A stretch of DNA of 64,000 nucleotides. It comes from an uncultured Anaerolineae bacterium (GTDB taxonomy: Bacteria > Chloroflexota > Anaerolineae > Anaerolineales > Villigracilaceae). The notes beneath the pieces are model-generated. The model was not told the origin of the DNA, did no database searches, and worked only from the letters and a program-made list of their open reading frames with translations. Positions 1 through 7,744 of the stretch are shown piece by piece. Numbering within the stretch: position 1 is the first letter of the stretch; each line of letters starts with the position of its first letter. The stretch lies in the NCBI GenBank assembly GCA_903822545.1, contig CAIJPN010000075.1:1-64000 (forward strand), written 5' to 3'. The translations under genes were made by a program, and so were the position numbers.

Positions 1-147
1 CAAGTTGCTACCTTTGGCGCAATCGCCCTCATCCCTGGCCCTTCCCCCGGCGGGGGAAGGGAATTACCCCCCTCTCCCTTTGGGAGAGGGCCGGGGTGAG
101 GGAACTCCTTGCAAAAAGGCAGTTTGACATATCAAGGTAGCGACTTG
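1..147. repeat. Composite intergenic repeat with AAGTTGCTACC inverted ends
   Basis: The left end CAAGTTGCTACCTT (1-14) is matched by the inverted right end AAGGTAGCGACTTG (134-147), with one mismatch. Inside lies a GC-rich palindromic block running from CCCTCATCCCTGG to CCGGGGTGAGGG. A second copy of the same composite, in the opposite orientation, lies at 45517-45624. The inner block alone recurs at 53349-53428 and, more degenerate, at 25025-25095. The element may extend left of the window. No coding potential is seen, and it resembles a MITE or REP-type element. Confidence 0.6.
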
Positions 148-160
148 GGTTAATTTATGT

Positions 161-625
161 TTAAGGAACTTTATAGATGGAGCGAACCGTTTCGGTTGGG
201 TCGAGCAGGGAAGCTGTTTCGCCAGAAGTCCAGACAGAGGCGGAAAGGCCCCAGTAGAGATCGATCAGGCTGTTGGAACCAGGGGCAGTATGAAGCTGGA
301 TGGCCCCACCTGGCTGGATGGTGACTGCCGGGAACGTGTAGATGTTGGCAGCTTCATCTCGCAGCTGCCAGCCTGCCAGGTCAGCCTGGGCGCTGCCGGT
401 GTTGCGGATGAGCACCACTTCGCTGGAAAGGATCCCGGCACCGATAACGGTGGTAATCTCCAGGCTGGCGCTGCCCTGCCCGCTCCGCGCCGAGACCAAC
501 GGCGCGGGAACTGTCGAGGGGCGATAATAGCGATCGTAAATGAACAACACCGTCGCCGTGGTGCAGGCAGAGACGAGGATGTTGAGCAGCAAATAAGTCA
601 GTAACCGTCTGCGGGGTGAGTCCAT
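161..625 (-). CDS. Lamin-tail (LTD) domain membrane-anchored protein
   Basis: This 154-residue protein has a basic N-terminus and one hydrophobic segment (about residues 7-27), which should anchor it in the membrane with the rest outside. The remainder reads as a lamin-tail beta-sandwich: an EVVLIRNTG strand, then LAGWQLRD, a YTFP turn and a late W-x-S-G-E-x-A-x-L-x-D strand. LTD domains in bacteria are extracellular modules linked to surface attachment or secreted enzymes, and no catalytic domain is present here. The start was placed at MDSPRRRLL because the hydrophobic segment follows it directly; an upstream in-frame Met (688) would add a non-hydrophobic leader that overlaps a terminator hairpin. 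Exact role unknown. Confidence 0.7.
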   Translation of the reverse strand: MDSPRRRLLTYLLLNILVSACTTATVLFIYDRYYRPSTVPAPLVSARSGQGSASLEITTVIGAGILSSEVVLIRNTGSAQADLAGWQLRDEAANIYTFPAVTIQPGGAIQLHTAPGSNSLIDLYWGLSASVWTSGETASLLDPTETVRSIYKVP

Positions 626-643
626 TCTACTCGTATGATAATA

Positions 644-683
644 CAAAAAGTGGAAAGCGCGATGAGTTCTCGCTTCCCACTTT
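644..683 (-). terminator. Intrinsic terminator
   Basis: A 13-bp stem (647-659 with 671-683, one G-U pair) is followed on the minus strand by a run of T. It lies just past the stop of the 710-1228 gene and before the lamin-tail gene. Confidence 0.7.
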
Positions 684-709
684 GTCAATTGAGGCAGCTT
701 ATCAAATGG

Positions 710-1228
710 TTACGGCAAGAAGCAGAACGTGACCGCATTTGGGCGCACCAACCCCATAAACGAGCTAACCGCCATCTGCGGCAAGGCCGGGTGGCTTACA
801 CTCAGGTCATATATGGAATACCAGGGCGCGTGTGAAACATCCAGCGTATTGAGTAAATCGGTCTGGGTGGATAAGCGAACCTTGCATTTGATTAAAAACG
901 ATCCGGCCAGGAGTTCTATCGGGCTGTTGACGCGGTTTTTCTCGTTCTCTTCGTAATCCAGTTGTTCAACGGTGGGAGGCAGCGGGTGAAACGCCACAAC
1001 CTGGTCTGCCGGGATGATAATTTCCGGGTAAGTCATCGGCCTGGGAACCGCGCCATTCATCATCAAAATCTGCGCTTTCGTGATGCGAATATAACGAGGC
1101 GCACCTTCTGTGCGCAACCAGATACTTACGCGCACGCTTTCTCTGGTAATGACTTCACCACGCACCAGCATATTACTGGTGTAAGCCATCACCGGGGTTG
1201 CTTTTTCGCCAGGATTCGGAGTTTGCAT
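710..1228 (-). CDS. Conserved hypothetical protein
   Basis: The 172-residue product has no signal peptide and no membrane segment. The start MQTPNPGEK was chosen because AAAGGAGA sits a few bases upstream; the longer frame from 1258 has no such site. The central part alternates hydrophobic and polar residues in beta-rich fashion (VRVSIWLRTEG, RYIRITKAQILMM, EIIIPADQVVAFHPLP), which suggests a small beta-barrel cytoplasmic domain. I do not recognise the family with certainty. It is divergent from recJ across a 105-bp spacer that holds a TATAAT box on each strand. Confidence 0.6.
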   Translation of the reverse strand: MQTPNPGEKATPVMAYTSNMLVRGEVITRESVRVSIWLRTEGAPRYIRITKAQILMMNGAVPRPMTYPEIIIPADQVVAFHPLPPTVEQLDYEENEKNRVNSPIELLAGSFLIKCKVRLSTQTDLLNTLDVSHAPWYSIYDLSVSHPALPQMAVSSFMGLVRPNAVTFCFLP

Positions 1229-1277
1229 AGGGTCTCCTTTTTGTTTATGGATTATCACTAAATATTATACAATAACC

Positions 1278-1305
1278 TTGTGCCTGACCGGTACACCGTT
1301 ATAAT
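1278..1305 (+). promoter_or_regulatory. Promoter of recJ
   Basis: TTGTGC (1278-1283), a 16-bp spacer and TATAAT (1300-1305) lie 28 bp upstream of the chosen recJ start. A second TATAAT on the minus strand (1264-1269) probably serves the divergent gene, but its -35 box is poor. Confidence 0.5.
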
Positions 1306-1333
1306 CACAAACCAAACCTTTTCCTGGAAACCC

Positions 1334-3031
1334 ATGCAAACCAAACACTGGCATCTTCCCCCTGTTATCACAGCGGAGGCCGCCCAGGCCCTGGGCGCAT
1401 TCCCGCCCATCCTGCGGCAGCTGCTCTTCAACCGGGGCTACGGCGACGACACATCCGCCCGGGCCTACCTGCGCGCCGAAACCAGCGTTGACACAGACCC
1501 GCTGCAAATGCTCGGCGTCCCAGCCACCGTAGAGCGCATCCGCCACGCCATAGACAACAAAGAACAAATCGCCATCTACGGCGATTATGATGTGGACGGC
1601 GTCACTGCCACCGCGCTGATGGTGCAAACCCTGCGCGCGCTGGGCGCATACGTGCGTGGATACATCCCAAATCGATTCGAGGAAGGTTACGGCCTGAACA
1701 CCGACGCGCTCGATGCGTTGAAAAATGATGGCGTCAAACTCGTCATCAGTGTGGATTGTGGGATTCGCTCACCCGCCGAAGCTGCTTACGCGAAGGAAAT
1801 TGGCATCCACCTGATCATTTCCGACCACCACCACCCCGACACTGCCCTGCCAGACGCCTTTGCAGTTGTCAACCCGAAGCAGCCTGGCGACCCATACCCC
1901 GATAAAGACCTGGCAGGTGTGGGCGTGGCTTACAAAATCGTCGAAGCGCTCGTCAGGAATATCCAACCTGCCGGGTTTGATTTGGAATCCATGCTCGACC
2001 TGGTGGCGCTCGGCACCGTGGCCGACCTGGCCCCGCTGGCCGGTGAAAACCGCAAACTTGTGCGGCGCGGGCTGCAACGCATCCGCGCCACCAAACGCCA
2101 GGGGCTTTTTGCGCTGGCAAACGTGGCAGAACTATCCCTGCCCAAAACCACCGCCATCAACATCGGATTCGTACTTGGCCCGCGCTTGAATGCCGCCGGG
2201 CGGTTGGAATCAGCCCTGGCAGCCTTTGACCTGCTCACCACCGATGATATTTTCATCGCCGGGCAATTGGCCCAAAAGCTCGACCAGCAAAATAAAGAAC
2301 GCCAGCGTGTGACGCGCGAAATCCAGGCCCGGGCCGAAGAGATGGCACTGGCGGACGATCCTGGCGCGCACCTGATCATGGCAGTCCACCCCGATTTCAA
2401 CGCGGGCGTGGTGGGCCTGGCGGCCTCCCGCCTCGTCGATACGTTTTACCGCCCGGCGATTGTCGGGCAGGTGAGCGAAGAAACTACACGCTGTTCGTGC
2501 CGCTCCATCCCAGAATTTCATATTACCGATGCGCTGGATCAGTGCAAAGACCTGCTGGTGCGGCATGGCGGACATGCTGCGGCAGCCGGGTTCACAGTTG
2601 AAAATAGCAAACTGCCTGAGCTGAGGGAGCGACTGAAAGCGATCGCCAACAACCAGTTGAAAGATGTTGAACTGCGCCCCACCCTGCTGGCAGATATGGA
2701 AGTCCAGCTCTCTGACCTGACCTTTGATGTGCACAAATTCCTGGATTATCTCCAGCCAACCGGCTATGGCAACCCGGATGCGGTTTTCGTTTCGCGCAAC
2801 TGCCTGGTCAGGGCCAAACGCACCGTTGGCGCCGATGCCAAACACCTGAAACTGACCCTGAGCGATGGCCGCAACAATTTCGATGCCATCGGCTTCAGGC
2901 TTGGCCCGCTGCTGAACGAATTACCCGAGCGGGTGGATGTGATGTACAGCTTTGAAACCAATGAATTCAATGGCCGCACATCGCTGCAACTGAATTTAAA
3001 AGATATCAAACCTGCCGGATTGCCGGATTGA
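1334..3031 (+). CDS. recJ: Single-stranded-DNA-specific exonuclease RecJ
   Basis: RecJ degrades single-stranded DNA 5' to 3' in recombination and mismatch repair. The 565-residue product carries the DHH-family core: GDYDVDG at residues 83-89, then the DHHHPD metal site near residue 163. Further on are the DHHA1 domain with HGGHAAAAGF and a C-terminal OB-like part ending in a beta-rich LQLNLKDIKP segment. Length and order match typical RecJ. The start at MQTKHWHLPP fits the family N-terminus and the promoter spacing; the longer frame from 1280 would begin upstream of the -10 box. An intrinsic terminator follows the stop at once, so the gene is probably monocistronic. Confidence 0.93.
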   Translation: MQTKHWHLPPVITAEAAQALGAFPPILRQLLFNRGYGDDTSARAYLRAETSVDTDPLQMLGVPATVERIRHAIDNKEQIAIYGDYDVDGVTATALMVQTLRALGAYVRGYIPNRFEEGYGLNTDALDALKNDGVKLVISVDCGIRSPAEAAYAKEIGIHLIISDHHHPDTALPDAFAVVNPKQPGDPYPDKDLAGVGVAYKIVEALVRNIQPAGFDLESMLDLVALGTVADLAPLAGENRKLVRRGLQRIRATKRQGLFALANVAELSLPKTTAINIGFVLGPRLNAAGRLESALAAFDLLTTDDIFIAGQLAQKLDQQNKERQRVTREIQARAEEMALADDPGAHLIMAVHPDFNAGVVGLAASRLVDTFYRPAIVGQVSEETTRCSCRSIPEFHITDALDQCKDLLVRHGGHAAAAGFTVENSKLPELRERLKAIANNQLKDVELRPTLLADMEVQLSDLTFDVHKFLDYLQPTGYGNPDAVFVSRNCLVRAKRTVGADAKHLKLTLSDGRNNFDAIGFRLGPLLNELPERVDVMYSFETNEFNGRTSLQLNLKDIKPAGLPD

Positions 3032-3038
3032 GCATAGC

Positions 3039-3077
3039 AAGCTGACAGTCACTTTGAAAATGACTGTCAGCTTTTTT
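3039..3077 (+). terminator. Intrinsic terminator after recJ
   Basis: A 13-bp perfect inverted repeat (AAGCTGACAGTCA, 3039-3051 with 3061-3073) is followed by six T. Its TGACAGTCA core is shared with the hairpin at 45013-45045. Confidence 0.85.
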
Positions 3078-3091
3078 CGAAAGAGAGAATC

Positions 3092-3766
3092 ATGCCCGAT
3101 TTAAGCGTTGAATTTCACTGTCATACGATTTTCTCAAAAGACAGCCTGACCAAACCCGAAAAACTGGTGGAAACAGCCCGCAAAAAAGGGATTGACCGGG
3201 TGATTGTGACCGACCACAACACTATTCGCGGGGCGCTGGCAGCCCAGGCACTCGACCCGCAGCGGATTATTGTGGGCGAGGAAATTATGACCACCAAAGG
3301 GGAGATCCTGGCGGCGTTTGTGCGCGAGGAAATCCCGGCGGGGTTGACGCCGCTCGAAACGATTAAAAGGCTGAGGGAGCAGGGGGCGTTTATCAGCGTG
3401 TCACACCCGTTTGATGTGATGCGGAAGGGGCATTGGAATCTGCCCGATTTGCTGGAAATCCTGCCGCTGGTGGATGCGATTGAAACGTTCAATGCGCGCT
3501 GCTGGCTGCGGAATTTCAATGCGCAGGCGCTGGCTTTTGCGCGGGCCAGGAATATTCAGGGGACGGTGGGCTCAGATGCGCACACGGCCCGGGAGTTGGG
3601 AAGAGCCGTTTTAATGGTCACCCCGTTTGCGGGGGCGGAGGAGCTGCGGGCGGTACTTCCACAGGCGCAGGTAAAAGCCCGGATGTCCTCCCCGCTCATT
3701 CACCTGACATCTCGCTATGCAGTGCTGGTGAAGAGGCTGCAAATGGGTGGCGCTTTTTCTTCTTGA
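3092..3766 (+). CDS. PHP-domain metal-dependent phosphoesterase
   Basis: The 224-residue protein is a stand-alone PHP domain. Metal-ligand motifs are visible in the family order: EFHCHTIFS near the N-terminus (HxH), VTDHNT, GEEI, a SHPFD loop, and GSDAHT near the C-terminus. PHP enzymes use a trinuclear metal centre to hydrolyse phosphoesters; stand-alone members include histidinol phosphatase-like and nucleotide 5'-phosphatase-like enzymes, and the substrate cannot be told from sequence. It lies 60 bp past recJ, but the terminator between them suggests separate transcription. Confidence 0.82.
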   Translation: MPDLSVEFHCHTIFSKDSLTKPEKLVETARKKGIDRVIVTDHNTIRGALAAQALDPQRIIVGEEIMTTKGEILAAFVREEIPAGLTPLETIKRLREQGAFISVSHPFDVMRKGHWNLPDLLEILPLVDAIETFNARCWLRNFNAQALAFARARNIQGTVGSDAHTARELGRAVLMVTPFAGAEELRAVLPQAQVKARMSSPLIHLTSRYAVLVKRLQMGGAFSS

Positions 3767-3791
3767 CATGTCCAAATGAGCATGATAACCT
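3763..3791 (+). promoter_or_regulatory. Promoter of the cold-shock gene
   Basis: A consensus TTGACA (3763-3768), a 17-bp spacer and TAACCT (3786-3791) overlap the end of the PHP gene. A clear AGGAGT ribosome site precedes the cold-shock start, leaving a short leader of about 45 nt. Confidence 0.5.
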
Positions 3792-3842
3792 TGCCCAACC
3801 CCGGGCAAGCCCGGAATTCAATCCAAGCAGGAGTAAAGAAAG

Positions 3843-4055
3843 ATGTCTGAACGTTATATTGGCACTGTCAAGTGGTTCAATGCCACGAAGGGTTACGGCT
3901 TTATCGGTCGTGACGGCGGCGAGGACGTTTTCGTCCATTTTTCGGCGATCAATATGGAAGGTTACAAGCGCCTTGACCCCGAGCAGAAGGTGGAGTTCTC
4001 CATCGAACAGGGGCCGAAGGGTGAACAGGCGGCGAACGTAGTGCCGCTGGCGTAA
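3843..4055 (+). CDS. Cold-shock domain protein (CspA family)
   Basis: The 70-residue product is a single cold-shock domain: [15 protein letters not shown] contains RNP1 and DVFVHF is RNP2, the RNA-binding face of the OB fold. Proteins of this family act as RNA chaperones that melt mRNA structure during cold or growth transitions. Length is typical. It has its own promoter, a strong AGGAGT ribosome site and a strong terminator, so it is monocistronic. Which paralogue it is cannot be decided here. Confidence 0.95.
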   Translation: MSERYIGTVKWFNATKGYGFIGRDGGEDVFVHFSAINMEGYKRLDPEQKVEFSIEQGPKGEQAANVVPLA

Positions 4056-4074
4056 GAGTGGCGTATTCAAACTA

Positions 4075-4111
4075 AAACAGGGCTGTGGTGACACAGCCCT
4101 GTTTATTTTTT
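4075..4111 (+). terminator. Intrinsic terminator after the cold-shock gene
   Basis: A 13-bp perfect stem (AAACAGGGCTGTG, 4075-4087 with 4092-4104) with a 4-nt loop is followed by a T-rich tract. Confidence 0.9.
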
Positions 4112-4150
4112 GCGGGCAAGGCAATTGAAAACTTATGACATTCATCCAGA

Positions 4151-4178
4151 TTACAGTGTGACAGGAACGACCTATAAT
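4151..4178 (+). promoter_or_regulatory. Promoter of the ferredoxin-cytochrome operon
   Basis: TTACAG (4151-4156), a 16-bp spacer and a consensus TATAAT (4173-4178) lie 51 bp upstream of the ferredoxin start. It is the only good promoter seen before the five tightly spaced genes. Confidence 0.55.
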
Positions 4179-4229
4179 GAGGAAATCGAACCGTAACTTT
4201 TTAACCTTTGTAACGACTATCACAATATC

Positions 4230-4493
4230 ATGGGACTCTTTAACTTTTTTAAACCTGATTCAGCCCGGCGTGAGGCGATGGCAGCCGGGCATGTTGTTCC
4301 AGACTCAAGCCGGTGTGTGCAGTGTGGTATCTGCTCGTATAACTGCCCGATCGGCATCGATGTTCGCCGCCATGCCTGGGATGGCAGGCCAGTTGTTCAT
4401 AGTGAGTGTCTGACGTGTGGGGAATGTGTGGCGCGCTGCCCGCGCGGGGTGCTGAAGTTTGAACGCACGAACCTGTTCGCGGAGGCAAAATGA
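4230..4493 (+). CDS. Two-cluster 4Fe-4S ferredoxin-like protein
   Basis: The 87-residue protein has two complete C-x2-C-x2-C-x3-C-P motifs: C29, C32, C35, C39-P and C60, C63, C66, C70-P. These should bind two 4Fe-4S clusters. Spacing between the clusters is longer than in clostridial 2[4Fe-4S] ferredoxin and resembles the iron-sulfur modules of HdrC- or dehydrogenase-type subunits. It overlaps the next gene (flavoprotein) by ATGA, so the two are translationally coupled and probably form one complex. Inferred role: passing electrons between the flavin enzyme and the membrane cytochrome. No signal peptide, so it is cytoplasmic. Confidence 0.85.
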   Translation: MGLFNFFKPDSARREAMAAGHVVPDSSRCVQCGICSYNCPIGIDVRRHAWDGRPVVHSECLTCGECVARCPRGVLKFERTNLFAEAK

Positions 4494-5794
4494 GCAGATA
4501 TGTGATCATTGGCACCGGCGTGGCAGGAATTGCCGCTGCGCAAGCCATCCGCAGCCTGGATTTGAACGGCGAAATCCGTTTTGTCAGCGACGACCCACAC
4601 GGGTTTTACTCGCGCCCCGGGCTGGCTTATTACCTGACCGGGGAGTTGGAAGAAAAACACCTGTATGCGTTCAAGCCCGAAGATTATGAATCGCTCAAAG
4701 CGCGTTTTATCCGCGATGTAGTGCTGCGCATTGTGCCCGCAACTAAAGAAATTGAACTGGATGGGCAAAAACGCATGCCGTACGATAAGCTGCTGCTGGC
4801 AACCGGTTCTGGGGCACTGCGGATCAACGTTCCCGGGGCAAATTTGCAGGGCGTGGTCAAGCTCGATCACATGGAAGATGCCCGGCGAATTGTGAATCTC
4901 TCTAAAAAAACCTGGAATGCGGTGGTGGTTGGCGGCGGGATTACTGCGCTGGAACTGGTGGAGGGGCTGGCGGCCCGGCGGGTGAAGGTGCATTATCTCA
5001 TCCGCGGAGATCGTTATTGGAGCAATGTTCTCGATGAAATCGAGTCGCGCATTGTGGAAAAACGGCTTGAAAACGAGGGTGTGCAGATCCACCACCAGGC
5101 CGAACTGGCCGAAATCATCGGGAAGAACGGGAAAGTGATTGGGATCCGTACCCAGGCTGGGCAGCAAATCAAATGCGATATGCTGGCCTACGCCATCGGT
5201 ATCACCCCGCGCACCGAGCTGGCCAAAGCCGCCGGGATTACCTGTGAGCGCGGCATCCTGGTGAATGAATTCATGGAAACAAACCTCCCAGATATTTTCG
5301 CCGCCGGGGATGTCGCCCAGGCCTATGATCGATCTGCCAAAAAGCATGTGCTCGATAGCCTGTGGAACCCGGCCCGCGAACAGGGGCGCACTGCCGGGCT
5401 GAATATGGCCGGGCAGCGCAGCCCTTATGAGAAAGCCACCCCCTGCAATGTGACGCGGCTGGCCGGGCTGACCACCACCATCATCGGGTCAGTCGGCGGC
5501 GGACGGGATGCAGACATCGTGGGCATCGCGCGCGGCGACAGTGAAACCTGGCGCGAAATTCCAGATGCCATCATCGCCCAGAGCGGGTTCGATGTCAATC
5601 ACCTGCGCCTGATGGTGGGCAAAAATGCGATCCTGGGCGCAATTGTGATGGGCGACCAGAAACTTTCCAGCCCACTGCAAACGCTCATCCGCCAAGAAGT
5701 GGATATTTCGCCCATTCACGACCAACTTTTGCAGAAAGATGCTCCGATTGCCGATATCCTGGCGCATTTTTGGGCCAGTTACTCAAAAGGTTAG
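4490..5794 (+). CDS. FAD/NAD(P)-dependent pyridine nucleotide-disulfide oxidoreductase family protein
   Basis: The 434-residue product has two dinucleotide-binding sites: IIGTGVAGIAAAQAI at the N-terminus for FAD and VVVGGGITALELVEGL near residue 145 for NAD(P)H. The FAD ribityl motif LPDIFAAGDVA lies near residue 268. It resembles rubredoxin or ferredoxin reductases and nitrite reductase FAD modules more than true disulfide reductases, because no redox CxxxxC follows the first motif. It overlaps the ferredoxin gene by 4 bp. Inferred role: electron exchange between NAD(P)H and the partner iron-sulfur protein, feeding the cytochromes encoded downstream. Confidence 0.85.
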   Translation: MSRYVIIGTGVAGIAAAQAIRSLDLNGEIRFVSDDPHGFYSRPGLAYYLTGELEEKHLYAFKPEDYESLKARFIRDVVLRIVPATKEIELDGQKRMPYDKLLLATGSGALRINVPGANLQGVVKLDHMEDARRIVNLSKKTWNAVVVGGGITALELVEGLAARRVKVHYLIRGDRYWSNVLDEIESRIVEKRLENEGVQIHHQAELAEIIGKNGKVIGIRTQAGQQIKCDMLAYAIGITPRTELAKAAGITCERGILVNEFMETNLPDIFAAGDVAQAYDRSAKKHVLDSLWNPAREQGRTAGLNMAGQRSPYEKATPCNVTRLAGLTTTIIGSVGGGRDADIVGIARGDSETWREIPDAIIAQSGFDVNHLRLMVGKNAILGAIVMGDQKLSSPLQTLIRQEVDISPIHDQLLQKDAPIADILAHFWASYSKG

Positions 5795-5811
5795 TGAATC
5801 TAGGGTTGAAA

Positions 5812-5904
5812 GTAGGGGCGATCTTTCAGGGTCTGACAAAATGCGCATTTGCCGCAAAACCTGGCCCGTGTCGATGCTTTTTCGCGCATGGCGAATCGCC
5901 CTAC
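5812..5904. repeat. 93-bp GTAGGGGCG-type palindromic element
   Basis: GTAGGGGCGAT (5812-5822) pairs with ATCGCCCTAC (5895-5904) with a one-base bulge. An element of the same length and ends lies at 49150-49242. Related ends occur at 14072-14134 and inside the TIR gene at 41922-42035. It sits between the flavoprotein and cytochrome b genes, within the inferred operon. Confidence 0.5.
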
Positions 5905-5937
5905 CGGGCCATGCCTTAAAATCTTCAAGGAGTCATC

Positions 5938-6501
5938 ATGCTACGTGGCGCAAAAGAACTCTGGCTGGCAATACTGGCCTGCCTGCTCATCACCGGACTC
6001 TACGCTGGGTTCACTGTGCTGACGGGAAAAATCCCGGCGGCAAGTGAATTTGTCGGGCACACCATCGGGATTTTGGGTTTCATCCTGATGATATTGACCG
6101 AAACGCTCTACAGCCTGCGCAAACGCTCGCGCTCCGCGCGCTGGGGGCGCATGTCGGGCTGGCTGCAATTCCATATCTTCACCGGCATTGTAGGGCCTTT
6201 TATGGTGCTTTTGCACTCCTCGTGGAAGTTCAACGGGCTGGCAGGGGCTGTCATCATCCTGACCGGCATCGTCGTCTTCAGCGGGTTCATCGGGCGTTAT
6301 ATCTACACCCGTATCCCGCGCACCGCCGATGGTTTCGAGGATGAAGGCGCTATCGCCGGGATGCAAAAAGCAGCGGTTGCCAATGCCCGGCGGCTGATGG
6401 CGCTCTGGCATACCATCCACATCCCCATCGGCATGGCATTGTTCACTGCCGCTTTTGTCCACATCATCGGAGCTTTATACTACGCCACGTTCTTGAGATA
6501 A
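5938..6501 (+). CDS. Cytochrome b-like integral membrane protein
   Basis: The 187-residue protein has about four hydrophobic helices (near 8-28, 40-60, 100-122 and 155-182). Histidines lie in or beside them: GHTIG, QFHIF, LLHSSW, LWHTIH and FVHIIG. That pattern fits a di-haem b-type cytochrome of the b561 or ferric-reductase-like class. AAGGAG precedes the start. Placed between a flavoprotein pair and two multihaem cytochromes c, it is the natural transmembrane link that carries electrons across the membrane. The haem ligands are inferred from position only. Confidence 0.65.
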   Translation: MLRGAKELWLAILACLLITGLYAGFTVLTGKIPAASEFVGHTIGILGFILMILTETLYSLRKRSRSARWGRMSGWLQFHIFTGIVGPFMVLLHSSWKFNGLAGAVIILTGIVVFSGFIGRYIYTRIPRTADGFEDEGAIAGMQKAAVANARRLMALWHTIHIPIGMALFTAAFVHIIGALYYATFLR

Positions 6502-6506
6502 CCAAC

Positions 6507-7736
6507 ATGAACTCAAACCGTCTCGGTTGCCTTTCGCCGCTCGCCATCATCGCCACCATCTTGACCCTGGTCGTCATTGGCATCGTGATGTATTCCAGCG
6601 GCTCCGGGTTTTTCACTGCCGGCAGCCTCAACGCCCAACCCGGTCAAATGCTCGGCGGGGTAACATCTCATGCCGAAATTGGCAACGACTGTGCCAGGTG
6701 CCATCCCACCCCGTGGGGCGCGCAGGATATGACCAACCTGTGCGTCACCTGCCATAGCAGCATCAACACCCAGATGTCGGACCCAGCCAGTTTGCACGGC
6801 GCCATGTCAGGTGGGAAGCACATCGAATGTCTCGCCTGCCACCCGGAACACAACGGCCCACAAGCGGCCCTCACCTACCTCGACTCCGCTAAATTCCCGC
6901 ACGAGCAGATCGGCTACTCGCTCAAAGCCCACGCCCGCAAAACCGATTCCAGCCCCTTCACCTGCGCCGACTGTCATGGCGCGAACATCAGCAAATTTGA
7001 ACTATCCACCTGTGAAACCTGCCACAGACAGATGGATGTAGCCTTCGCCACCGCCCACACCCTGGCCTATGGCAACGGCTGCCTGGCATGCCACGACGGC
7101 ATCGACACCTACAACAAAAACTTCGACCACTCCCGCCTGGCCTTCAAACTGGATGGCAAGCATACCGAAATCTTGTGCAGTCAATGCCACCTTAACGCGC
7201 GCAGCCGCACCGACCTGCAAAACACACCGGCCAACTGCGGCAACTGCCACATCAAGGAAGACGCCCACAACGGCCAGTTTGGCCGCGAATGTAGCGCCTG
7301 CCACACCACAGGCAGCTGGAAACCCGCCACATTCGACCACAACCTCTCCGCATTCAAGCTAGATGGCGCACACGCTGGCGTCCAATGCGCAGAATGTCAC
7401 AAAAACGAAGTCTTCAAAGACACCCCAACCCGCTGCGATGGCTGTCACACCGAGCCGACCTTGCACAGCGGCATGTTCCCCGGTCAATCCTGCGCCGATT
7501 GCCACACCACCAGCGCCTGGAGCCCCGCCCGTTACAACGGCCCACATACCTTCCCCATGAACCATGGAGAAAAGAACAACACCTGCGCCGACTGCCACCA
7601 ACCCACCCTCAACCAGTGGACCTGCGATACATGCCACCAACCAGCTGAAGTTCGCGCCAAACATATCGAAGAAGGTATCACCGATTTCACTGACTGCCTG
7701 CGCTGCCATCCCACCGGGCAGGAAGGTGATGATTAG
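6507..7736 (+). CDS. Multihaem cytochrome c, 15 CXXCH motifs
   Basis: The 409-residue protein begins with an N-terminal membrane segment (residues 9-30) and then carries 15 CXXCH haem-binding motifs, about one per 27 residues. The motifs come in pairs in a repeating pattern: F-D-H, then F-x-L-x-G-x-H, then CxxCH, then C-xx-CH with K-x-D-x-H. This is the cytochrome c3-like multihaem repeat. No clear signal-peptidase site is seen after the hydrophobic stretch, so the protein may remain anchored. It starts 5 bp after the cytochrome b-like gene and is paralogous to the next gene. Inferred role: long-range electron transfer outside the membrane, to minerals, partner cells or a terminal reductase. 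Confidence 0.88.
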   Translation: MNSNRLGCLSPLAIIATILTLVVIGIVMYSSGSGFFTAGSLNAQPGQMLGGVTSHAEIGNDCARCHPTPWGAQDMTNLCVTCHSSINTQMSDPASLHGAMSGGKHIECLACHPEHNGPQAALTYLDSAKFPHEQIGYSLKAHARKTDSSPFTCADCHGANISKFELSTCETCHRQMDVAFATAHTLAYGNGCLACHDGIDTYNKNFDHSRLAFKLDGKHTEILCSQCHLNARSRTDLQNTPANCGNCHIKEDAHNGQFGRECSACHTTGSWKPATFDHNLSAFKLDGAHAGVQCAECHKNEVFKDTPTRCDGCHTEPTLHSGMFPGQSCADCHTTSAWSPARYNGPHTFPMNHGEKNNTCADCHQPTLNQWTCDTCHQPAEVRAKHIEEGITDFTDCLRCHPTGQEGDD

Positions 7737-7744
7737 GAGTCCCC

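Noticed and set aside
4397-5347. Open frame of 316 codons on the minus strand opposite the flavoprotein
   Set aside because: It lies wholly opposite a gene with clear FAD and NAD motifs; its translation is His/Gln/Pro-rich and shows no domain.
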